This document shows, piece by piece, positions 50,701 to 61,502 of a DNA stretch of 64,000 nucleotides. Position 1 is the first letter of the stretch. Each line of letters starts with the position of its first letter. The DNA is taken from contig NC_026659.2 of assembly GCF_000004075.3 (NCBI RefSeq), forward strand, positions 28,786,272 through 28,850,271, in the 5' to 3' direction. The position numbers and the translations under genes are program-made. The stretch comes from Cucumis sativus. Taxonomy: Eukaryota; Streptophyta; Magnoliopsida; Cucurbitales; Cucurbitaceae. The notes below the pieces were generated by a model, which saw nothing but the letters and a program-made list of their open reading frames with translations, searched no databases and was not told the origin of the DNA.

Positions 50701-52708
50701 CAAGATATTTCCCCTGGTAGTACGAATCGTGTGGACAAGCCAGCTGATGGGTTTGTGAAGTCTCTTACCATGACACCTCAAGAAAAAATTGAAAAACTTA
50801 GGAGAAGGCAACAAATGCAGGCAATGCTTGCCATTCGAAAACAACAGCAACAGTTCAAGAATCAAGTCTCTACTAGTAGTCAATCTATTTCTCCAAAATG
50901 TCCCCAAGAAATTCAGTCACAGCACATTGAAAAGAATGATCTTGATTCTGAAGAAATATACACTCTTCCCGCTCTAGATCCAAAGTCGCCTTTAGAGCAA
51001 GATGATTCCAATACGGTCTCCACCACAGTTGATCGTTCTATGGAAGATACAATTCTTTGCAGGCTTCAAGAAATTATTTCAAAGGTACACCTGACTTTGT
51101 GAGTGGATTATTTTCCTCCTAGAGTAACCTGACTTTAGTTACAATGCCCTAGAAATGTTTTACTACAGCTGGATTTCAAGATCAGACTTTGTATCCGGGA
51201 CAGCTTGTTCCGATTGGCTCAAAGTGCAATGCAAAGACATTATGCTAACGACACAAGTAGTTCCAACAAAAGTAGCAGAGATGAGAATGACTTCACTGCT
51301 AAAGGAGAAATCAATAGTCATTGCAGGTTAGGACGCATTTCAATACTCATTATCTGTATTGATTTGTTCAGAGATTCTCCCCTAGAATCTTGAAACTTGA
51401 AAGAATAATTTTAAGTTTTTGTCACAATCTCGTTTGCTCATGTGAGTCATAAGGTAGTCTATGTCATTTTGAATGTCTTATTCTTTTTCATCTTTTCAAA
51501 AATTGCAGTCATATTGAGAGCATGCACGGGACATTTTAAAGACTCTTTAGGGCCTTCGCAAGACAGTTGGGAACCTGTTTTGCCAAGAAAGCTTAATCTT
51601 TTCAAGTCAAAACTGGGACTATTGCATTGAGAAACTAAAACATAAATAAATTAGAGCAACATACTCTGCTGTGTTTTAATGGTCGATGTTATGCAAAAAC
51701 ATAATCCACTGGAGCTAAGTTATAGTTAAAAAATAGTCACGAACTCCTATTCTAGAGAGAACAGAAAAAAACCTAATGAAAATAATAGGACTGCTTCTGT
51801 CTTCTATTCTTGAAAACTATTTTGCTAAAATGTATGTTTCAGTTGAAATATTGTTTCCTTATATAAGAAAAAGGAAAGTTTTCAACGTTTGTCTCCTTTT
51901 CAAAAAAAGACCTTGAGAAAGTTAAAAACCTGGTGGGTGAAAAAGGGAAATTTGGGAGCTTAGCTTATAGTGGCTTAGAGAGCCTTCCAATCCCCACGTA
52001 TTTTACATGTGTTTTCAAATAAATAGTTATGACTCAAACTCCACTCTATTTAGTTGGAGCTTCTGCAAACAAAATAGAAGTCAAGCCAAAATAAGACAAG
52101 GCGAACTCTCTGATATAGTGATATTTATAGTAAGAAATTAGTTCATATCTTTTGTACTAGTTTAATTTAATCCTGCGGTTGCATCCCAAGAATGGACTTG
52201 GTTAGTGGTTACTCAGTTTAACAAATGTTAACTCGAATGCTACATATTCCGTAAATATTACAGTTGATTTTCGGTATGTTTTGAGGAATTCCATTGGAAT
52301 ATCTAATTTCTGTGATGTCTTCTGCATTCTTTTATATTATTGTTTTCTAGGATTGCTGGGGTTCCGGATGCTGAAACAGAGACCAATCCCATTGATAGAA
52401 CTGTGGCTCATCTGCTCTTCCATAGACCCTTTGAGCTTTCACAAAACTATATCGATGCCCCCGGATCTCCTATTTCCACTAAGCTTTCTTCTGAGCAGAA
52501 GGCAGATTTGAAGAGCTCGCCAATGGAATGCTTACCTTACAATGCATCGGGCAAACATCATGTTTCTCTTGATGGGTCTAAAAGTTCTTGGACGTTAGCA
52601 GAGACGCAGCAGCAGATAAAAACTAGTCCTTGTATGGAGACATCAGATAACACGTCCAATAATGGGTTGGTAGATGATGCAGTTCTTGACTACGAAGCTT
52701 CCCAGTGA
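44731..52708 (+). CDS. LNK2: LNK2, night light-inducible and clock-regulated coactivator, 699 aa
   Basis: Eight exons: 44731-44754, 47900-48233, 48371-48491, 48991-49291, 49381-49470, 50371-51084, 51169-51326, 52351-52708. Intron 1 is 3.1 kb. LNK proteins are nuclear coactivators recruited by the MYB-like RVE8/RVE4 to evening-phased clock genes. Family signatures are the N-terminal MFDWNDEELANIIWGE (spanning exons 1-2), GWANIGSFDDLDRIFSNDDP (exons 3-4), DELWSSSKDLGNSP, the basic/Gln-rich TPQEKIEKLRRRQQMQAML (exon 6), and CIRDSLFRLAQSAMQRHY followed by NPIDRTVAHLLFHRPFE (exons 7-8). Length fits Arabidopsis LNK2 (At3g54500). The exon 3 acceptor at 48370 was preferred to a stronger-looking one at 48280, because the latter leaves an intron of only 47 bases. 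Confidence 0.88.
45725..46320 (-). mobile_element. Truncated LINE (non-LTR retrotransposon) remnant in LNK2 intron 1
   Basis: Read on the minus strand, the frame at 46088-45905 encodes CRFLWDARVSYLVGYLGKRN and FRGVERDPSEVWSLMRFQIS, which resembles the region after the zf-RVT zinc-binding domain that ends plant LINE reverse-transcriptase ORFs. Further 5' (46100-46320) are frame-broken pieces such as GKFFAWMCEHNR. The 3' side ends in an A/T-rich tail with aataaataaataa (reverse complement of 45730-45742), as LINE tails often do. It is 5'-truncated, has stops and frameshifts, and is inserted antisense in the intron. I could not confirm a target-site duplication. It is inactive. Confidence 0.6.
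46989..47052. repeat. Perfect 32-bp tandem duplication in LNK2 intron 1
   Basis: Two identical 32-base units lie back to back: 46989-47020 and 47021-47052, each beginning catgtctaaatcattg and ending gaacctgggca. No divergence between units suggests a recent duplication or replication slippage. Confidence 0.85.
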
Positions 52709-53965
52709 GGAAATGTGCATGCCATTAATATCATACGGGTAATTCATTCCTTTATCTCTTCCTGGCTCAGTTTGCTTCGCATGCTTTTGACCATATGGAT
52801 TTATAATGCAAGATCTTCCTTTTGCTCATCTGCCTACTAGATCTTACAAACCACAGTTGTGGGAGGTTCAAAACATCGACCAACTCGTGGAGCTTGAAGT
52901 ATCAAAACCTCAGAATGTACAACATGTCTAGTATTCAGAAAAAATAAAATCGGAAGAACGATTTGGAGACCAACTTGTCTGTATCTTAACATGCACCAGC
53001 ATCAACTGGGTTGTGTTATTTGTGTGATGCTATGTCTGTGTAGTACCTGTGAGCGTCTGGATGTTTTTTTTTTTTTTTTAATTTTAGTTCTTGTTGGAAG
53101 ATTGAAATATAACTTTAGATCATTCATCACTCCAAACCAATGGAGTTTCCACGACTCTGATAAATTTTAAAATCCTAGTGGTTACTTTCTTAAGGTGAAG
53201 GTTAGTGAAGTTGTATTCTCAATGAGCTTCTCGAGTTCTGGTTGGATTTTTGGATAACTACTCAGCTAGTGAATTTGTATTCTCAATGTATGTGTATGTC
53301 TACGAAAAAAACTGACTGTTTGAGATTGAATATGATACGCTGATTAGATGATTCAACATCTTATCCTTTGTTTTACTGAATGCATGCTAGTGAGACCTTC
53401 TCATTATAGTCCATTTGATAAATATGACATCTTCTATAGATTATGGTACTAAGTTGTGGAAATGAGTTTTAGGAAGCAACAAAGGGACATGCTTGGTTAG
53501 CATCGGGATGCATCTATGATACAAACCTTAAGTTCAATTTTACAATGTGCAATTCCACTTTGTACCATACAGATTATTAAAATTACACAGACAAAGTTCA
53601 ATTTCTAAAACAAAGCCTCTGAATTTGATAAATTTGCAGTGCAAAGTGATTAACCAAGATTTGTCAAAGGATGGTGTTGGTGTAGTATTTTTTAGCTGAC
53701 TCATTAAAAAAAGAAGTAACATATAAGCTGGGTTCGACCATTCAGTTACTGCCACATCATGGCCCATGTGTGGCCCGGCCCAAACAGATAAAATGGGCTT
53801 TGATAATATTGAGAAGTTCAAAGCCCAGAAGAAGGTCCTAACTTCTACGTAGCTTAGTTATATACGGATGGAAGCAAGGGAAATCCAAGTACAAAGTAAA
53901 CGACAGGAACTGGAAGCTATGATTTGGTCATCTGTATAGTGAGTCGGGAGCTTCGTTGTGGGGCT
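52709..53965. other. Spacer: LNK2 3' UTR and SKIP5 promoter/leader
   Basis: The LNK2 3' UTR probably extends several hundred bases past the stop. A poly-T run sits at about 53066-53079. The right end holds the site II cluster and the SKIP5 leader with a short upstream reading frame (53868-53939). No other gene is seen. Confidence 0.4.
53761..53827. promoter_or_regulatory. Site II cluster ahead of SKIP5
   Basis: GGCCCA at 53761-53766 and 53777-53782, TGGGCT at 53794-53799 and AGCCCA at 53822-53827 form a compact cluster of GGCCCA/TGGGCY elements, 140-205 bases before the chosen SKIP5 start. These mark TCP-regulated, broadly expressed plant promoters. Confidence 0.55.
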
Positions 53966-56937
53966 ATGGCCAAGGCCGATATGAGCCGAGTGGTAAAGGA
54001 CCAGAGCCGGGTTGCCATAGTTTCGATGGAAGAAAACAAGCAAAGAAAGTGGAAAAGAAAAGGCACTTCATCCTCCTCGCCTTCTGTTAACAGCTTGGAT
54101 GATGGTTGTCTAATGCATATTTTCAGCTTTCTTTCCCCCATACCAGGTACCTCTCTTTCAATTTCTTGTCTGAACGTCTATTCTTTCAGTTTCTAGAATC
54201 TCAAATTTAAGGGTTCTGTTGTTTATTTTGCAAATTTGGGTGGTTTGCTCTGCTGCTAAGCAGAAATAAAAATCGAAACGCTTGTCAAAAACCATGAAGG
54301 AGTGATTTTGCAATCTTTGGGGTATTTCTGGAAATGGATTGGGGAAAGGATTTTAATTGTAATTTTGGGCTTGGCGTGAATTGGGGATTGTTGTTTCAAT
54401 GTATAAAGTAACTTACGTACTTGTTTCAGCATATCTATATCAAAAAGAAAAAAAAAAAAAAAAAACTTCGAAGAAATGAAATGCTTAGCTTCTTTGGGTT
54501 GGTTCTGTCGGAGTCTATCACTGAGCCTTATTGGTTTTCATTATGTGTGGTTTAATGGAATTGATTATGAAGTGAGAAGTTCTTTCCTTGGGCTTTGGAT
54601 ATGAATCGATTGGATATAATACATACATTGGTATGTGATACTGAGGAGTCGTTTAAAGAACTAAAAACACACGTGATGCATTTCTTTTGCTTCTTCTCTA
54701 TTCTAGTGACCAAGTTTTTACTTTTAGCCTACTGAAGTTGTAATTGAGAGGATGCCGCCTGTTTATTTCCGTGGAGTTTCTGCCTTTCCTGTCACTTTTG
54801 CCATTGAGTTTGCAGATCGGTATAACACCGCCCTCGTTTGCCACAGATGGCGTTACTTGGCCTGTCATCCTAGGCTGTGGCTGCGAGTAGAACGATCTAT
54901 TAAAGATTTATCTGAGCCGGGAGTTTTCCCAACAATCGAGGCGGCTGTTGCTGCTGCTAGGTAAATTCTTGCATGTTTACGATTTGTTTCTTAAGAGTGG
55001 GAATGAATAGAGTAAGTTGTTTATAGAGCCTAAATGATTCTGTTCTCTATAGGCCTGGTGACACCATACTTATTGCAACAGGTGGAGTTCATTCTGCCTC
55101 TAACATTCAAATAACAAAACCACTTTGCCTGGTATATTCCATTTCCCCCTTCTTTTAGTTGCCTGGCTGTGGAATTTTACTCTTAGGTCTTAATGTATGG
55201 TTTAAATGTTATCCAATTGGCCTGTCTCTGCAGCACTCATGTCTAGTTTGTGATTAATTCAAGTACCCTTCCAGAGGAAAAGTGTCATGTTATATATGTG
55301 GAAGGACCTGTCAATGAATAACTAGGAAAAGCATTTCTTTTCGGAAAAAAAATGTGGCTAGTTTCTCTAGAAAGGTCGCTGCTTGCTAGAATTTGGGTTT
55401 ATGTTATTCATCTTTAACGAAACTAAGAAATGATTGGATCGAACAAGATAGCTACAAAATATAATTGGAGTTTTAAAAGAAGGTGGATCTGGGGTAACTA
55501 GTTAGCTATTTGGGTTCTGCTATGCAGTTTTAAAGTGAATTTCTCTGTGGCTTGGCCCTGCATTTTCAATTCAAATTGAGTACTTGTTTGAAGTGGCAAT
55601 ATTGTTAAGCTATTTCCCTGTACTTGCTTTTAAATCTTGGTGAAACATTCATGGTCCCTTGTGCTCAGCGTTTGGACTTTATGAGCTTTTAACTTCAAGA
55701 TTTTAGCACCTTTGTATGCTTCAACTTATTCCATAATGTTGTAGGTTTTGACCTTTTTGGGGGCTTAATTTATGATAGAAGTGGTGAAAGACTCATTTCA
55801 TAAGGAATTTAAGTTTCACTATTTTTCATCATTTTATCTTAAACTTACTATTTCAGATTGGTGGAGGTGAGCTTCCTGAGGAGACAACACTTTTCTGTAC
55901 TCGTGGTTCGGAGAGGTACATAACCGATAGCATATAATGTAATTTGCAACGGTGTCCTATAGGGTTTTTTTTTCTCCCTCTTTAACATTTCCAAGAGATC
56001 ATTTATCATCACCCATCTCGTTATTGGTGCCCTCTAATTGAATTTGTTATTTACTTATAGTGACTTCACTTGATTCATACATTCTTTCATCATGGATGTA
56101 TTGCATTCTCATTCAGCAGCCAGGTCTGGAGAAGGCCTTGCATAAACTTCTTTTTTTATTTGGTTCAAATCCCATTTTGATCAAGAGAACTTTCATATAT
56201 TTGTTTCATTTTGGTCACAAGGTTCAAAGGAGCCTTCCTACGTTTAGGAATTAACCGTTTTTGGTGATATAACTTTTAAAAATTGTCATTTTGGTCTTTA
56301 CTAGTGTTTTGTCGCCAATATTCACTCACCCAATGGTCATCTCAGGCAACCTATGAGGTTCAATGTATTTCTATGTTAGCATGTACAACATGCTCAAATC
56401 GTGTGTGTATGTTAAAAGCAAAGTGGTTGTTTTCTTTGAGTACATAAGCTAAAATAAATAGATATTTTGAAAGTTTAAGGGCAGACATTCTAGAGTTCTC
56501 GAAAGTTAAGAGGGCCCAAAGGAAGATTTATGATTTTTAAAGGAAACTTATTATTGACTTCCTATTTCTTCTTAACATGCAGTGCTTTGGAGTTCCTGTC
56601 TACCAGTAAACTTTCCAACTTAACAGTCAAGGCAGAACTTGGTTGCTGCTTGCTTCACAGGAAGGGAAGATTGATTGTAGATGGATGTGTCCTCCAATGT
56701 GAGTCAAACCCTTTGGATTACCTATCATGCCCCATTGTTTGTACAGCAAGTCCAGATAAGTTATTGCCTTCCTCAGTGAAGGGTGGTTATACACACGGCG
56801 TTTCTGTCTCTCACACTCGTATTGAGGGTGGAGCCAAAGCTGTCCTAACGAGTGAGGACCTGACATTGCAGCATGTTCGAGTTATTTATGCTCGAACAGC
56901 TCTTTTCTTTTGGTTTGATGTTGAATACAAGTTATAA
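53966..56937 (+). CDS. SKIP5: F-box protein SKIP5, 272 aa
   Basis: Five exons: 53966-54146, 54816-54960, 55053-55131, 55857-55915, 56583-56937. SKIP5 is an F-box subunit thought to bring substrates to an SCF (SKP1-cullin-F-box) ubiquitin ligase. The F-box runs across exons 1-2: SLDDGCLMHIFSFLSPIPDR, then YNTALVCHRWRYLACHPRLW. The rest is a right-handed beta-helix-like segment (PGDTILIATGG, PLCLIGGGELPEETTL, LSNLTVKAELGCCLLHRKG, SVSHTRIEGGAKAVLTSEDL) ending in ALFFWFDVEYKL. It matches Arabidopsis At3g54480. The N-terminus is uncertain: residues 1-48 before the F-box are Lys/Ser-rich and poorly conserved, and two further in-frame ATGs follow the chosen one. A minimal uORF precedes it. Confidence 0.87.
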
Positions 56938-58333
56938 TAATGCTGTTGTAATGTATTAGCAATGTGCATTTGTTACAAATTGTTAATCTTTTAGGTATGT
57001 TGTTATATTGGTGATTATTTAACTTGTATTGCGTCTCTGTTTATGCTTTTATCATAATCCCTTTCAATGTATTATGTCCTTGTTTTTCTTTTTCCCTGAT
57101 CTATATTCTTTAGTTAATCTATAAATCTATTCATTAAACTTTCAAAATTAAAATTTAGTCTCTGTTATTGGTATATTGACATCTGTAAATGTTTGAGAAT
57201 AAAAAGATTCGAATTTATTTGGCACATCTAAAAGTTCATTTATCTAATAAACACAAATCAACAATCAGATTTTCTATTCTAATCCTCAACTAAACTTTCA
57301 CTTTAACCAAGCAATCTCGTTGGTGATATTACCAAGAGATTTTATTGTAACACAGAGAAGATTCATTTCAATTACAAACTAGTTTAAGGGACATTTTTTC
57401 TTCTCTAATGAAGTGCCTGATTTGAATGTTCAACATAAGTTTGAGGATCGGAATTTCTAATAATAAAACATAAGTGATAGCAATTCATTTTCAAAATTTC
57501 CACATTGGGATTAATTTGCCCTAGTTTGCCCGTGTATAAATCTCCCTAAATCCATTAGTTTCAAGAAATTGAAAGTTTAAGATTAATCTTAACAATTAAG
57601 TTTTGGTTCAAAGTTGATTTTCTTTTCAAAAGAAAAGGCATGAAAGTTAGTGCTGAGTATGAAGTATGAATGAGTAACTTGATTTTTTAGTATAAAAATA
57701 GAATGCACATGGGCAAACATTTATTGTTCTTGGTCATGGTCTTCTCATATAACATTTAATAATTTCAACCACTATTTCTTCTTGATGTTCTCACTTAGAC
57801 TTAAATTAAGACCATGTGATATACCCATATGTGCTTTACATACCTTTTCAATTCAGATGACAACATTTAGATTTTCTGATTCATACTTTAAAAGTAGAAA
57901 TGTCTCTAAGTTTTATAAAATGATACTCTTTTTTTATTAGCCTCTGCCATGCAAATTATATCATTATCCCTTTGACGAATTTTGGAAGAAAAAAGGTAAA
58001 CTTTTGTATAATGTTCTTTAGGATCAATCAATACAACAACACCAAAAAAAAAAAGTCCTTCAAACTTTCAATTTTGTTAACCAAATATTTGTTTTTTCAA
58101 AAAATAAAACAATTCAGTTGTTTTTATTTTGTTTTTAAATATTTGACCATTTCTAATTTGGTAGCTTTGAGACTTTTTAGTTATAGGTTTATTTTGAAAA
58201 GTTGTTAATATTAATTGATGTTGATCATTTTAGGACAAATTAAGTATCTATCTCCTTTATTTCTTGTGGACTCTATTTCTAACTTCTAACCTTTGAAAAG
58301 TTTGAAATTTGAAATTTACAAAATAAATATTTT

Positions 58334-58395
58334 CAAACTTTAACAACTAAAATATGATGACAAACTTTAACAACTAAAATATGATGACAAACTTT
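58334..58395. repeat. 27-bp tandem repeat, about 2.3 copies
   Basis: The unit caaactttaacaactaaaat plus atgatga occurs at 58334-58360 and 58361-58387, followed by the first eight bases of a third unit. The two full units are identical. Non-coding. Confidence 0.85.
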
Positions 58396-58931
58396 CCAAA
58401 CCAAGAAAAAATGTAAAAAACTGTTAATAGTTTTTATTTATAACACTACTCCCTATTATTATTGTTATCTACTTTTTTTTTTTTATTAGCTTGAAGACTA
58501 ATACATAATAAAAATTAGAAGCATGTTTTACTTCTAAAATTTGATTTCTTCGAAGTCTGGAGGTACGATTTCTCGTGTCATATAACTTAATATAGGTTTC
58601 AAGCCAAGATTTGAAAACAAGACGAGTAGTTTTAAAAGTTAGTTTTTTTGTTTTTGAAATTTAAGTGAAAAGTGGAATATGAAAATGATTAAAATTAACT
58701 TAATTAGAAGAAATAATAAGTAAGAAAAAGAAGAAATGCCCTAAAAACGGATGATTTTGGTTAAGAAAGAAATGGAGAAATGATGAAACAAAATATGCGT
58801 TAAGCTTTTGGTTGGAAGAAATGGTTTGATGTTGGAGTGTTTTGAAAGGCTATATAGGGGTTGGTGTAATGTGATTGTAAATACATAAAAGTATTTATGA
58901 AGAGAAGAGCGTTAACCTAAGAAAAGGAGAC

Positions 58932-58966
58932 CGGGCGAGGGCGAGGGCGAGGGCGAGGGGAGGCGG
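58932..58966 (+). repeat. GGGCGA hexanucleotide array, potential G-quadruplex
   Basis: Five near-perfect gggcga units (the last gggcgaggggagg) lie in a row starting at 58932. Four or more GGG runs separated by three bases satisfy the G3N1-7 quadruplex pattern on the plus strand. It lies about 350 bases before the likely transcription start of the SINA gene, in DNA that is otherwise very AT-rich. Confidence 0.8.
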
Positions 58967-59299
58967 CTGCTTCGGAGTCAACCATTCCAATGATTCATAT
59001 ATTTCATAAGCACAGTGATTCTTACAAATACAAACGCTGCCGCCTTCCCTCTCTCTTTCCAACCTTCGTTTAAATACAAAAAAATTGGAAAAGGAAAAGA
59101 ATTTCCCTTTTCTCTCTTCTGGGTATTTTGAATCTTTGATTGATTGCCTCTCCATGAAAAAGGGTTAACAGAACTCTCAGATTTCATTCAAAATGAATAA
59201 AGAAATCGAATAAATTTTCGGAATTTCGAGGACACTGAAGCCGGCCTGCTTGTTGTTGTGGGCAAGGGGAGAAGGGTCCGCACGTCTTAATTTCTCTCT

Positions 59300-61502
59300 T
59301 TTCTTTTCCCCTTTTTGTTCTTTCTCGAGAAAAAAAAAATCTCTCTCTTTCATCATACGCTCCTCTTCCCCGGCTCCTACTCTTCCCCCCCCCCCCCCCC
59401 CCCCCCCCTCTCTCTCTCTCTTAGCCTTTAATTTGAATTCTCTCCGCTCTCAAACGCTCACTTCTTCACATTTCTCTCTGTACTACCTCTTTTACTTGCT
59501 GTTTATTGTTTTATCACAAACCGAAGTTGTCGTTTACTCAGATTTCTTTGGTGGGGTTCTCGTCCTCTTTTGAGGTATTTCATGTTTTCTTTGATTTTTT
59601 CTCTTCATGGGGTTTGGGTTGTTGTGATTTGGGTTTCTTGTTGATGGGTCTTTTTTCTCTTCTTTCTGGGTTGTGTTCGTTTTTGAATGTCATAATCTGC
59701 ATTCAGTTTTTGGGTTGTCTCAATGTCACTCTGGATGTTTCTGGTTCTTTGATTGCTTTACTCTGCGCATTTGTTTTTGTTTTTGTTGTTGTTCAATAGG
59801 CCTCAATTTTTCTTTAGTTAAATTTTTGTTTGGTGTTCTGGGTTTAGAAAGGTTGTTAGTATCCATGATAAAGTTGGATATGAGTTTCTACACGGTTTAG
59901 TTTTTCCTTTATGGTAATTAAATTGATTCCATTGGAGGGTTTAGTGCAAAATGTGTTTGCTGTTTTGTCTTTTCATTCGTTCCATTGGTTTTCAGTTTTC
60001 ACTCTCATGAATTTGAACTTTTGGTGGTATTTCATGCACTGCTCAAGAATGACGAGATATATCCTGCACTTACTCTTTTTCTCCTTTGGGTGTTCTGGTT
60101 TTTTGCTAGTAATCTTTTGGATCACTGAACAGGATATTGGATTATGACTTAAGATGCTCTCTTTTTCTTTTAGTCAAGCATCTTTTGTGTTAGTTGACAT
60201 ATATTTATTTACCAATTCATTATTGGAGGAAACAAGATGGTTCTCAAAAATAAAAGCTTGGCAGAGTTCTTTTAAAGTTTTTTTTTTTTTTTTTTGGGTT
60301 TCCCTTTTGGCCACCCGTTTTAATTATTGCAATTTGCAATTTGCAATTTGCGAGATGTTAACGAAAGTAGTTCTTATCCCTTTTTTTGTGATAGTGGGTG
60401 CTTCCTAGATCCTTATAGACTAGTTTTTTTGCCAGTCTTATTTTTGCACAATTTGGCTTGAAAGAAATAGGACTTTCATAAGTGCTTTTGAAGTTTTCTT
60501 GTAAGTTGTAACTATAATTCATCATATTACTTTTGGACGCTCCTCCCCTTACGTTCCATGTTGGTCTGTGTACTTTTAATATCCTGATTCCTGCCTGTAC
60601 TTTGATTCTTCTTAAAGTAAGCCACTCTTTTATAACCAGCTGTTTATCTAAATTGGTGAAAACACCCTTCTCTAGAAATATTTGTGGTTTTGACGTGTCC
60701 CTTTAGAGAAGTGTATGGATATGCTAGGGTCTTCACCTCATACTGAAAGCCCCTAGAGCTTTACCAGAACCTGTCGTAATATAAACACTCTTCTCGAGAA
60801 GGATTTCTGGATTTTGACATGTCTCTCGAGAGAAGTGTCATTCTAAAAGCCAGATTTGCTTTAGATGACAGGCTATCCGAATGTGAAAGATTTTTTATGG
60901 TCAAGATTGGTTCTTGTGAAATACCCTTTTGTAGAAAGATTATATACTGGGTTTTCCTTGGGATTTATATACTGGTTTTTGACAATAGCAGCCTAGTTAG
61001 TTTCTGTAGAGATGTTTGGAGTAATGACTGGTTTTTGTAAATGGAAGGGAATTTGACAGAGGGAGGTGGGAAAGTTGGTTTAGTATCTTGGATATCCTAA
61101 CCCTAAGAAAGAACTTCTGGCAAGGGAATCCTTGTTTCTATGCACTCTAGTGTCACTGTAATATCTAATCTCCACCACGAGAATCCAGGGGTTTCTTTTG
61201 CCCCATCAGTTTTCCCTATGCTATCTAAAGAATCGAGGATGTGGAGCATTTGCTTTTTGTGTTTTGTGGTTAAATTATCCGTTTTGTCTTCCCTGGTGTT
61301 TTTCTAGGGTATTGAAATTCTAGAAAGCTCTCCAAGTACACTGCTTTTTTATTTTGACAAACGAGAGAGCTTTCGTCTAATTTTATTTCCTTTTTAAAAG
61401 GTCCTACTTACTTAATTCTCACTTACGTTATTAATACTTGCAAGTTCTTTTTCATACTTTTTCTAACTCGGGTTTATGCATGTAGGCATTCTATTCATAA
61501 AA
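59300..61502 (+). promoter_or_regulatory. 5' UTR of the SINA gene with a leader intron
   Basis: A CT-rich stretch from about 59300 to 59574 has no ATG and ends at a good donor (ttttgag|gtattt, GT at 59575). The next usable acceptor in front of the start codon is gcatgtag|gcattc, so the leader would resume at 61486, 17 bases before the ATG at 61503. The implied intron (59575-61485, 1.9 kb) is T-rich throughout, as plant introns are. The transcription start is not defined. Confidence 0.5.
59385..59421. repeat. C24 homopolymer followed by (TC)n in the SINA leader
   Basis: An uninterrupted run of 24 C (59385-59408) is followed by TC dinucleotides to about 59421. The run lies in the probable first, untranslated exon of the SINA gene. 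C homopolymers of this length are rare and are also prone to assembly error. The G-rich complement could form quadruplexes and the C strand an i-motif. Confidence 0.8.

Larger units (their letters stand above)
56938..59249. other. AT-rich spacer between SKIP5 and the SINA gene
   Basis: This is the 3' flank of SKIP5 followed by low-complexity AT-rich DNA. It includes the 27-bp tandem repeat at 58334-58395 and, near the right end, the GGGCGA array. The minus-strand frames around 58895-59187 are made by this simple sequence and are not credible genes. Confidence 0.4.

Noticed and set aside
58895-59187. Two overlapping minus-strand frames upstream of the SINA gene
   Set aside because: They are produced by the GGGCGA array (Leu-Ala repeats) and CT-rich leader sequence; no domain or conserved start.
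59250-59573. 107-codon frame through the C24 run
   Set aside because: Poly-Pro and Ser/Leu composition arises from simple sequence in the leader of the SINA gene; it has no ATG of its own in that segment and no homology I recognise.
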